NCBI GenBank assembly: GCA_026120185.1
Contig: JANUWF010000008.1
Location: 1,178,001-1,242,000, forward strand
DNA length: 64,000 nucleotides
Source: Voacanga thouarsii
Taxonomy: Eukaryota; Streptophyta; Magnoliopsida; Gentianales; Apocynaceae
Direction: 5' to 3'
The translations under genes were made by a program, and so were the position numbers. This document shows, one piece after another, positions 54,136 through 64,000 of this stretch (its first letter is position 1; every line of letters starts with the position of its first letter). A model generated the notes under the pieces. The model searched no databases and had not been told where the DNA came from. It saw only the letters and a program-made list of their open reading frames with translations.

Positions 54136-55266
54136 CTGAAGCCATTAGCACAATAAAATCATAGCAGAGAAGACGTTCATACCTTCCTTAGATAATTCAT
54201 TGCAGCTCTCTACTATGTTTAAGAGACTGGGTTGGGAGCCTATTATCATATTTGGGAGAGCCTATTGTCCTGTAAGGGTGAAAGAGTTTTATGCTACTAC
54301 ACCAGACAAGAAGAACAACAATCTAGAGGTCATCTCTACAATGGTTAAGGGGGTGCCTATTGAGTTTGGCAGTGCTAGATTGGCCAGGATCTTGGGGGTG
54401 CCTGACGATGGTCCATGGATAGCTATGGACCATTATAATTAGAAAATTATCTTTAAGTATACTTGGGAGGTGGATGATGTTAGGACTAGCCTATAGATGT
54501 GGAGGATGTGACGGGTAAGACAATATAGATATTACTTCAACAATGATTTTGAGGCTCAGTTACGTGCCATAGTAAACATATTTTCTTTCAATGTCTATCC
54601 TAAGGCTAGTGGCTTTAATGAGTCTAGAGTCCTTAATGTTTATATTCTTGACAAGATGATGAAGAGTGTGCCTATTCCTCTTATTCCACTTATTATTCAG
54701 TCTATAAGGGATGTTGTCTCCTCTCGCCTCTCCTCCAAGGCCTTTGAATTTCCCTTACTCGTTATGCGTATCCTACAGGACTTTGGAGTGAGTTGTGATA
54801 GAAAGATTAGTAAGTCGACCACTGAGCGGGACTTAGTGACAGAGTATATTATGGTACATTATGACTATAGATATGATGCGAGTGCAAGAAGATGAAAGAA
54901 ACCTTTTGAGGTCCAGCATCTAGGGATGGTGGAGCTACCCCCTGATGATGATGAGACGGAGGAGCAGCCTACCCAGCTTCGTACCCGTGCCAGCAGTTCT
55001 CGTTCGTAGCTTGGTGCTGACTTTGAGGCACAAGTGGAGGCCTGACTGGAGCAGTTGAGCTTTGGACTAGAGACACAGATGACCATCCTCCTCCAGATGT
55101 GAGACTCCATTGTTTATCTCCATAGATGTCAGGATGTCCAAGAGTAGAGATTGGTTACTTTAATACAGAAGTCTACTAGGGCATCCATTATAAGGCTGCC
55201 AGAGATCATGACGATGATGCTGTGGATGGGACTGAGGATGATGATTCTGAGGATAGAACCTCATGA

Positions 55267-56697
55267 TTTCCTATTTATGCACTTTTATTTTATTTTCTGT
55301 AGCTTATCTTGTATTTCATTTTCTTTGAATTTTAATGACATTTCTTTGTTTTTAGTTATTTATTTACTTTGCTTTTTCTAGATTTATGCCTTTTGGATTT
55401 GTTTCTTTGTTTTAGGAATGATCAAACATTGTTCAAGGAACATGCTCACATGTGATGAAATTCAGCACTCTTTTGCGGAACTAGTTGTGGTAGTATTTCT
55501 TACCTCATCTTTATCCCTTTTATCTTTTTAGTCCTTTGGCGTTAATTTTATTGTTCTATCTTTGGCCATGGAGGACAATGTCCAATTTAAATGTGGGGGA
55601 GGAATTAGGATTGCAATTACTTCTATCTTGTTACTTCTTGTTGTTACATTTTGGGGCTAATTTTTGGGCGTATAATAAGGCATTGGTGCTTACTTGCTTT
55701 GATTTATAATGAGGATGTAATATTCTTTCTTACATGGGATATAATTTTGTCATTTGTTTGGATTTTTACTTAAAAGGTGAGTTGGTGTATTGGATTTGAA
55801 ATGTTAAAATCTTGAGAATTTAAGTTAATCTTGATTATGCGTGTTCGAATATTATGCTACTCATCTTGTTTGAATATAGTTGATGTAATGAATATAGGGG
55901 CAGTTGATTGGTTATTCTTGATTCATGGTGACCATATTTTTTCAACTTGAGGCTATGATTAAGGATGGTGAGAAATAAAAAAAAAAAATGAGTGAAATTT
56001 TCTTTTGGTGAGTTGGAAAAAAAAAAAACTGAGTGGAAAGATTTATTTTCACTGAAAGAAAATACTTATTGAAAAAAAAAAGAGCCTATTTTACTCTTTG
56101 AAAAATTGCTGAAAAGGGGGCCAATACAGTTAGTAGAAGAGAAGAAAAATAATGAAGCATCACAATCTCTTGAAGATATCCCTAAGGCAAGAAAAAAAAA
56201 AAGAAAAGAAAAATGAATGACTACAAAGGGGCCAATATGATTAGCGGAAGAGAAAAAAACTAGAAGCATCACACTTTCTTGAGGCTATTAATTCCCTAAG
56301 TCATTCTAAAAAAGAAAAAAGAGTGAAAAAAAAATTGAGTGTCTTATTCTTCACTATTTAGAGTTGTTGGAATTGGTCTCTATGAATTTTGAATTGCTTT
56401 GATAACTTGACCTATGTGATTTGTGTTACTCATATCTTGACTTTAGGAGGAGGATAATTTTCTTAGACTAAAGTAGAATCTTGATTAACTTCACTTGAAG
56501 GGCTTTGATATGATTAATCTTATGCTTCAATTTGCAATTGTATTCAAAGGGTTGAATGAATGACAAAGTTACATCTAAAGTTTGAAGCAAAGTTATAAAC
56601 CTTGTTGTGATCAAAATTTTGGAAAAATAAAAGTTTTTTTTTTTCTTGTTATTTTCTTCTTGACTTAAGTATTTTACTTGAGGACAATCAAAGGTTC
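55267..56697 (+). other. Element D 3' non-coding region
   Basis: It holds the internal PPT-like motif (55567-55602), A-rich runs around 55976-56080 and 56190-56215, and two copies of a ggggccaata unit (56116 and 56228, about 112 bp apart). No gene is supported. Confidence 0.7.
55567..55602 (+). promoter_or_regulatory. Internal PPT-like motif of element D
   Basis: catggaggacaatgtccaat then ttaaatgtgggggagga; counterpart of the motifs in A, B and G. Confidence 0.6.
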
Positions 56698-56712
56698 AAG
56701 TGTAGGGGAATG
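56698..56712 (+). promoter_or_regulatory. Element D PPT
   Basis: aagtgtaggggaatg directly before the 3' LTR start TGATAGGG. Confidence 0.8.
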
Positions 56713-58107
56713 TGATAGGGTTTAAATTCACATGTTTATTCCTAGTTATTTGAGGATAATTTGAGATACATTTGATGAAATAACTAAGCATATTCCTTCT
56801 TATGTGATATTTTGCTTGTTGAAAGTGTTCTTGATGAATTTGTTCAAGAATTAGAAGATTTTGACCAAAGTTATGCACATCCAATAGTAACCCGGTGCCA
56901 AGTAGACTCTAGAATAATAGAGTAAAACAGAGCAACTTAAGTTGAAATCCAGAGGTAACCCGACGCTAGACTGGCTGAAATGACCAGGCGCCAGGTCAAC
57001 ACTGTCCAAAGGCAGTGGAATTTTGTTTTCACACAAATTTGGTATCTTCCAAAGGATTTTAGTCTTTTCTGAATTCTACTCGGACCAGACTTCTCAAGCC
57101 ACGAATTTTGGCATCAAAGGGGCATATAAATACAAGAACAACACAAGAGAATGGTATGAATCCAAGGATCAAAGCATCCAATCAATCACAAGAAGAGGAA
57201 ATTTATCAATCAGGGGACATTTTTGAAGGAGGTTTTCAAGAAGAAGAAGAGTGGCCTGTCTAGGAGTTCTTTCTTTTGCCTTTTTTTTTTTTTTTCTAGA
57301 ATAATGATGTGATTAATGTTTTTCATTGTAAGTTGACATTATGTTAGGATGCATGAATTCTTGGATTAATTTAGTCTTTTGACCAATTAATTATTTTTCT
57401 TTGAATTTGATTACTTATTTTTACTACGGAATTGATTGTTTGATTTTTATTGTTAACTTTCTTGAAAAGGGGGTTGATAATGACTTCAATTTAATTAATT
57501 ATACATTTGTCATCTTTTACTTGCTTGAAAAAGAGGTTAATTGTAAAGAATTTAGGTAATCAATGATTAGTTGATGATTGCTAGAATATAGATTCATTGA
57601 CTAATTACATGCTTTAAATCACCTAGAATATAGGAGTTTATGTGAGGATTGATTTTTCATGTATCTTTTGGGTAAAATTAGTTGAGACATAATATGTTCA
57701 CTAGTTTAACTAGAAGATAGTGATTTCGTGGATTGCAAAAGAAGTGGGCTTATTTTGAATCCTTCATGACACCAAGATAATAATTGATTGTTATATTTGC
57801 TAAGTGATTCATTGTCATGCCTTCAAGAATATTTGTCTAAATTGCATATTCTTTCATCCTTGAGTTGTAAATATTTTTTTTATTTTTCTTTTTATTATCT
57901 CATCACTTTCTTGGATCAGTTAAACAATAAATAAATGGTAACTAATGGTAGTTGTTCCATAAGGATCGATACTCGTTAATTCCCTATACTATCCTTATAA
58001 TGAGTATACTTGCTCATATGTGTATTTTGGAATTAATGTTTTAACTAAAACTTAGTTAAGAATGGATTTAAATTTGAATGATTTTTATATAGCCCAAATT
58101 TACGCCT
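56713..58107 (+). repeat. Element D 3' LTR (last two bases at 62315-62316)
   Basis: Starts TGATAGGGTTTAAATTC. The end is displaced by the C-family solo LTR: the sequence up to 58107 is continued by TA at 62315, followed by the TSD of D. The GGCGCC-like words are at 56890-57000 (for example gaccaggcgccaggtcaac). Confidence 0.85.
58103..58107. repeat. Near-TSD of the inverted C-family solo LTR (CGCCT)
   Basis: CGCCT precedes and TGCCT (62310-62314) follows the LTR, four of five bases equal. Confidence 0.75.
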
Positions 58108-59936
58108 TGTGAAACCCCACCTAAAGCTAACCTTAGAGTAAGGGGGATGGAATGCATATCATGTCATCATGCATAAAAATATACTTTTTGAAGTCAAAAT
58201 AGGAAGATGGCTTAAGGTTTAGATAAGAAGAATATTTGAGTGAGAAAATAAGAACAAGAGTTAGTATGGTTAAGTGGTTAGAGCTTTGTGAATTAATCTC
58301 TAAGGTCTTGAGTTCAAATCCCCTCACTTAAGTTTTTTTCATAATTATCTTAACTATGTTTGAATTTTCGATTTTCTAACATTCCTTAAAGATAGGAATG
58401 TTATCTTAAGGGAGACATAAAGATAATGTCTTAAGCATGTGATCATGTCCTAAAAAGAATTCTAGAAGAATTCTTGTCCCTTTTAATTTCTCTAGCCTTG
58501 TCCTAACATCTTTATAATTTAAACTATCCTTAATCCATTGATCCATTCTTTTTAATTCCAAAAATTCTGTGATAAACCCCCAGCCTTGAAATTAAAAAAT
58601 CAGCTCTTGAGGGATAGGGAATGGCCGAAAATAGGGAGGAGAGTTAGAAGGGTTTCCAAGGAAAAGAAATCACCATAGCTATACCTTCAAATTCTACCTT
58701 CATCTTGTTCATGTTTTGGTAAAGGAAAATCTAGAAAATTTTTCAGAATTTTTGCAAGGTTGCCTTTGAAAGTTTCAGCCAACTTTCTTACCCAATTGCT
58801 ACCAGAAAAATGGTCATTTCATGTAAGGTTGAAGGCTGGAAATTTAGTGGATTTTCGGAACTGCACAACCTGTCCAAAACCAGAATTTTCTTCAGCAATT
58901 TCGCTGCATTGAAGCTGGAATTTGAAACCACCTTTAGGTCATAAAAATAGCTGGAATTTCCTCTGTTTTTCTTCAGGAAGAAGGCTGGAAAACCACCATT
59001 AAAAGACCTTCAAACACCCTCAAAAACTAGCTACAAATTGGGCTAAAGAAATCAGAAAATTCTGCACCAAAATCATCTCCATTCTAAGTACTCTTGAAGC
59101 ATTAAAAACTAGAAACTTTCCAACTGGTTTTCTCATGGCAAAGGCCGAAAACTTTCATTCAAACCTCTAAAAATCGGACCTTGTTCAGCCATGGACTGAA
59201 CTCCTTGGCCTCTACACTAACCTTGAATGTTGGGGCTGCATGATCACACCTCAAAAAGCTCCTAAGATTACTCTATCCAAAACTCATTTGAACTTCAAAC
59301 TAATTCCAGATTTTTTTGCTCCGTTAAAACACTCTTCTAGCAAGTGATCAAACTAGAATTTCTCTGCCATTATAAACCAATTTTCAGCCAGACTTATGAA
59401 CTAAACAAACCTCCATTCTTTGCATTAAGCCTAGCTTGTTCAGTCTTACACCATTAAAGGAAAAAAGACCTTCCATGAACAAACTCCATTAACCAATCTT
59501 TTACCTCAAACAACTCCTCATTTTCCTCCATTTGAATTTCAAAAAAATCTAAAAATCTCCCTCCTCATTCTTGATAACCGAAACTCCTATCTATACTAGG
59601 CCATTTGGCCAACACAATTCCAGCAATCCTCAAAATCATTTTCTCTCAAACTCTCTCAAAAACACCAAGAACACAAAGAACACACACTTCTCATCTTCAA
59701 GTCTAAACCTATCCTAAACACCTCCAATTACTCCCAAACACTCTAGATCATCCATATTCAACTGATAGTCTTCATTTCTAGCCTTTATAACATTAAATCA
59801 CGCAAAGCAGAATTTTCAAACGGATCAAAACCAACTTTTTTGTTGAAGGTTCCAAGAACACCAAAAGGTAAAACAAGAACAACCTCCTTGATCTTTCTCT
59901 TCTACACAACTTCTAATATTTCTTTCTAATGCTATT

Positions 59937-59972
<36 letters not shown>

Positions 59973-62309
59973 TGGCTGAAATGGTGATGATCAACCATGG
60001 CTATTTTTCGGACCACTAAAGTCTCTCAAGCTCGTGTGGATCTTCTCTAACCAAGGAAGCTCTCATCAAAGCAACCATCCATCAAGTATTCTTCCTTGAA
60101 TCTTCCTTTTTAATTTCTAGATTCATGACTCCTAGATGTTGATAGGATGATTATATAAAGTAGGGGTTGAGTATATGTATATGGATGAAAGGGATGGAAT
60201 TAGGACATGAGAGTTGTAATGTTTGATGAAGCTTTATGGATTTTTCTTTTGAATCAATATATGCTCATCATGATTAAAGGAATTTATAGATGTTTTGATG
60301 CATGATAGATATTATGACACCATTGGTGATTAGGCTTTTATGTTCTTATTTTTCAATAAGGTCATAGATGATGATTATGCCTAGTAGGAGATTGGCCATA
60401 TATGTGTTGATTCAAGTATATGTTCATGAATGGACTAGCATATTATTTAATGTTTGGGAATGTGTTCATGGATCCTTTCTAACAATAGGAAATTTAAAAA
60501 ATATTTTCTTTGTTAATTCTAAAATTATTTTTATTAACAAATTTTATTAATTTAATTAGAATTATTATTATATTTACTCTACAAAATTCGAAATCACTAG
60601 GAAGGTTTGGAAATAGGTTATTAATTAAAATATTAATATTTTATTAGTTAAATAAATAAAATCTTTTATTAGGAAAAAAATAATAAATAATAATAAAATA
60701 TTAGAATTAATTAATATCAAATGACCTTGTAGACCATATTAATTAGACTTACTAAAACTTTTACCTATATCCATAAATATTATTTATATTAAAATTTATT
60801 TATTATTTATTAATTAAAAATTAAGTTAATTCATTTATTATTAATTTTATTGGTTATTTATTATCTATTAATTATTAATTTAAAAATTAAGTGTAATTTA
60901 TTATTTATAATAATACTATTTAAATATTACCATTTACCAATATTATTTAGGACTTAAGATTATCCAATATTTTACACTAGTTTATTTATTAGCAATAATA
61001 CTCATAATTTATTATTTGACACTATAACTAGTTGGAATTTATTTTATAACCCTATATATTTTATCAAGCTAGATTTATTTTATAAAATACTTTATCAACT
61101 GGTATTAAACCCTAAGACATTATGGTCATGGTTAGTTGTAGTTGTGACTAGTTGAACTGGGAATTATTTATATAAGGCAGATATGGTCCAAATGTTATCT
61201 TATACCTTGTATTTACCCTAGGTGGGGTGAGGTTGACCTTGGAAGACTTTTGAATCCAAGAAGAGCAAAAGATCAGGTCAGTTTCAAAGTTAATGTGGCA
61301 AGTCGAACTTAATGTATATGAGCATTTGTTCTGTAAAGGTAATTAAGGACAATTTTCCTTCTTATTTCAGTCAAGCAAACCATTTGAAATTAAACACACA
61401 ATTTTACACAAAAGCGCTAAACTCTTTCTAAAACCCAACTTTGGCAAGAATTTTAGAAACCTTAATTGCTATTTTCAAGTGAATCATTGTATGGTCATTT
61501 TTCTCCCAAGTGGGACAAACAACGTTAAGTACTCAATAAGGGTAGACTACTAGGACTAGTCTTTGAAGGGTTAAGGTAAGTCTCTCAGTAAGTGGCCACC
61601 TCTGAGGGGTAAGTCCTTCCCGAATAGGATGCCAGTCTTGTAAGTCATACGGTTCGAGCTAGCAAGTTCAGTCAAGTGGACTGTGTGTGTCCAGAGTGGA
61701 CAACCAGTAAGTTTGGCTGTAGAGATGGAGGAGTATTTCACCCGGTAGGCCGTACACCTACCTTGTGTTATTATGCTCAATGTGTGGCATTCTAATCATT
61801 ATATTGTCATAGTGCACAAAGTATGGTGCCATGGCTACCTCTTTTGGGTGGTTGTATTTATTGTGCACATGTATATTTGAAAAGTAAAACACCATTTTTC
61901 ATTTATGAATTTTATTTAAGGCTTGCCAGCACTTTCTTTTATGAAACATTTACAACTTGCATATATGAACTGCTCTACCTAAAACACCCAAAGCACACAC
62001 GGGCTTACTAAAATTTTTATCTCACCACCTTTTATACCATGTTTTCAGGTCGATCCTACTGTGAATGTCATTAGCTAGAATGTTGTCTATGTCTTGAAGA
62101 CTCTTTGTTATTTTTCCTATGTATTACTTTTGAGAGACAGTAGCAAACATTTATTTTTTAATTTGTTCATGTATTGCTGGGTTGTAATAAGTTAAATTTT
62201 GAAGTATTTCTTTTATTTTATCTTGTGTGTCCTAATTAAAAAGACCCCATGTCCGGTGGATGGGGCGACATCCCCAGCCCTAATGGGGCATAGGTAGTGG
62301 GGTGTTACA
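58108..62309 (+). mobile_element. Solo LTR of the C-family chromovirus, inverted (copy C4)
   Basis: Sense on plus: begins TGTGAAACCCC, ends GGGTGTTACA, 4202 bp. It is homologous along its length to element C's LTRs in reverse complement. No internal sequence remains. A (TC)n tract sits at 59938-59970. Frames at 60368-60550 and 61571-61780 are not supported. Confidence 0.9.
58267..58322 (+). other. tRNA-like A-box/B-box unit in the C4 LTR
   Basis: tggttaagtggttagagc (58267-58284) and gagttcaaatccc (58310-58322), about 160 bp from the LTR start, in the sense direction of the LTR. Confidence 0.6.
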
Positions 62310-62316
62310 TGCCTTA

Positions 62317-62439
62317 CCTATGTATTTATGTATTTTGGAAATTAATAAAAGTTTCATTTATTAATGGTTGTTTGTTTTCATATATTACACATTAAGGTCT
62401 AAATATGTTAGTAAGTAATCTGTGTGATTAGGTCGTACT
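62317..62439 (+). repeat. Element E 3' LTR, second fragment
   Basis: cctatgtatttatgtatttt onwards matches the LTR at 36954 from its 29th base (for example aaagtttcatt, attaatggtt, acattaaggtctaaat). It stops at gtcgtact, where F begins. Confidence 0.82.
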
Positions 62440-64000
62440 TGTTGGATTATATGCCCTCTTAGACTAGGTTTCTGATGTAAAATCGAATTATTTAATAAAA
62501 GAATTTAGTTTCAGAAATTGTTTGTGAATTTACTTTTTGTTTGTGCACGATTTTCGTTTGGAACAGACCCATTGTGTCTAAATAAGTGATCCATGTGAAT
62601 GGTGGTCTTTCACAGTAAGGTATGGATCACGGGTTATTTAACACATAAACATTTGTTCTTAACCTATTGATGAGACTGGGAACCTCATCATGTTTAGGTT
62701 ATTATGTTATGAATTCCAAATGGGGAATGGCTTACCTTTAGCCAGTGGGTAGTCCACTCACTTCATGACATAAGCGTATTTTGAATACGTAGAATAGGAC
62801 CTGTAGTAGTGGTTTCTCAAAGTACTATATGGTAGAAACCTAGACTACTACCGCTATAGCGTGGACTAGTACTCTACGACTTGAGTATGAGTTGGTGGTC
62901 TAGCGAATCTGGAAGCATATACTTTAATTTGCTGTAGTTGAGGTTCTATCATAGGGCCAATATACTTGCATGTTGGGTATGTGTGACTAGTTAGTTAAGA
63001 CAGACTTATACAAGATAGTTTCTGCACTATATCGCCCCTTGTGGTTGTCCGAATGGTCTAAATTATCCAGGGCCCTGGGAAACATGACTTGGATGTTTGC
63101 TTTAGGGTAGCTCCCTTGGAAAGCGGAAACACTCCAAGAAGTCGTAGATCATTGGACTAGAAGCCTAAGGATGGTAGATGTCATTTAGAGGGGTGTTAGT
63201 ACACTTCTTCCTCTCTAAATGTACGGCGATGTGTAGAGGGGTATTTTAGTCATTTCACCTTTAGGTCGGAGACTTTGCTAACGCAGCATTGTCCTTGGAG
63301 TCAATATTTCCTTATGGTGATATTAGGAGATATTTAAAATGCAAAATACAGCTATTTATATAGTAGGGGTATTTTAGTCATTTTAGCAGCCAAGACGATG
63401 TGTCTTTTTGGTCCTCGGGATAGCCCGTAAGTCCTAACTATTTTTGGGTTGAGGAATTGGTCTCAGTTGAAGAGGATTTTATTTTATTTTGTTTTATTTT
63501 ATTTTATTCAGGAAGTTTAATTTATTATTGGACTGGAATAAAATAAATAAATAAATAAATAAAATAGGAGTTGAGAGAAATTAATTATCTAGTTTATTTG
63601 GTTAATTAATTATTCAGGGCCTAGGTCCAATATGAATAATTAAGAAATTAACCTGGGCTTAAACTAGGGGAAATAATTAATGTTTAATTATTTATTGGGT
63701 TATTTGTATAGGCCCAAGAAATAAATAATTAAAGATTAATTATTATGGTTCATTTGGGCTCATTAATTATTTATTGGGTTACTTATGTAAGCCCAGAAAA
63801 TAAATAATTAATATTTATTATTTTGGGCCTTTTGTGTCCAAGAAAAATAATAAATATTTATCTGGCCCAATAGCTTGGACCTTAGGGTTTTTTCCAGATA
63901 CGGTTAAGAGGAGTTTAAAGTTAGGCCAAACTGTTTCTCAGGATAACATTCGGGTATTTTGAAATCTCGGGGAGATGTTTATCAGAGATTGAGAGACCTA
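62440..64000 (+). mobile_element. Element F: copia LTR running off the window
   Basis: Starts TGTTGGATTATATGCCC at 62440. It is distantly homologous to the LTR at 36954 (shared: cacagtaaggtat, aagcgtatt, gaatacgtagaataggacc). No end is reached by 64000, so it may be a solo LTR or a full element. A (AAAT)n run lies at about 63538-63565. The target duplication candidate is GTACT (62435-62439), but the other side is outside. Confidence 0.75.

Larger units (their letters stand above)
52486..55266 (+). pseudogene. Env-like ORF of element D, split by a solo LTR
   Basis: The N-terminus is 52486-52619 and the rest 54136-55266. The best block (54200-54442) reads LQLSTMFKRLGWEPIII, AYCPVRVKEFYATTPDKK, NLEVISTMVKGVPIEFGSA and RLARILGVPDDGPWIAMDH. 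The second block (54550-54895) has LRAIVNIFSFNVYPKASGFN, RVLNVYILDKMMKS and PLLVMRILQDFGV. The C-terminus is acidic with repeated Asp and Glu. It is the same family as in B and G. Stops (for example at 54440, 54494, 54893) add to the insertion. In Athila/Calypso relatives this ORF follows integrase; here it follows gag directly. Confidence 0.68.
48271..62316 (+). mobile_element. Element D: Athila-type element with gag and env-like ORF, no pol
   Basis: 5' LTR 48271-49687, perfect PBS, gag 49940-51410, spacer, env-like ORF 52486-55266, 3' non-coding region, PPT and 3' LTR (56713-58107 plus 62315-62316). Two later insertions lie inside: a copia solo LTR (52620-54135) and a C-family solo LTR (58108-62309). 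Removing them leaves about 8.3 kb. No RT, RNase H or integrase text is present anywhere inside. LTR ends are decayed (start TT instead of TG, end TA instead of CA), but the TSD is perfect. Confidence 0.88.

Noticed and set aside
58267..58322. Functional tRNA gene
   Set aside because: A- and B-box words are present but I see no complete acceptor stem or anticodon arm, and the same unit is repeated in every C-family LTR.
59825..60016. 63-aa minus frame with an Arg-Glu repeat
   Set aside because: The repeat is the (TC)n microsatellite of the C4 LTR read as codons.

Overview
This window is nuclear DNA of a flowering plant, almost certainly repeat-rich heterochromatin. I found no intact host gene, no rRNA or functional tRNA gene and no CRISPR array. 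Nearly every kilobase can be assigned to LTR retrotransposons nested in one another. The organism call rests on Athila-type Ty3 elements primed by plant tRNA-Asp, a Tekay/Del-type chromovirus and Tork-like Ty1/copia elements. The species cannot be told from this sequence. All boundaries below come from reading LTR ends, target-site duplications (TSDs), primer-binding sites (PBS) and polypurine tracts (PPT) by eye.

Layout, left to right. Element B (minus strand, about 1-19918, 3' end off the window) is an Athila-type element with gag and an env-like ORF but no pol. It is split by a 4.3-kb solo LTR (2322-6651, TSD ATGTT) and by a complete Athila-type element A (8224-17514, plus strand, near-TSD ACCTC/ATCTC). 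A carries protease, RT, RNase H and integrase but almost no gag. A short LTR tail (19919-20155) separates B from a minus-strand copia element H (about 20156-21200 and 35031-40405). H is split by a complete chromovirus C (21201-35030) with 4187-bp LTRs and near-TSD TTGGC/TTGAC. H is also interrupted by a plus-strand copia LTR starting at 36954 that contains an array of short palindromes.

Element G (40406-about 44620, plus) is a third, truncated copy of the B-type element: env-like ORF plus 3' LTR. It abuts a 5'-truncated copia E (about 44620-48270). E's 3' LTR is split by element D (48271-62316, perfect TSD CCTAT), a fourth Athila-type element that again has gag and an env-like ORF but no pol. 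D in turn holds a 1.5-kb solo copia LTR (52620-54135, perfect TSD CTGAA) and an inverted solo LTR of the C family (58108-62309, near-TSD CGCCT/TGCCT). The rest of E's LTR resumes at 62317 and is itself interrupted at 62440 by another copia LTR (F), which runs off the end.

The main biological points are these. (1) The Athila-type elements divide the coding work: A has pol without a gag core, while B and D have gag plus an env-like ORF without pol, and all share leader, PBS, PPT and LTR signals. (2) The chromovirus has an extra ORF upstream of gag with repeated SUMO-interacting-like motifs. (3) All four C-family LTRs carry a tRNA-like A-box/B-box unit near their 5' end. (4) The Athila-type LTRs and internal spacers share family-specific arrays of GGCGCC-like palindromes. 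(5) The nonsense mutations in C are almost all TAG, as expected from decay of methylated cytosine.
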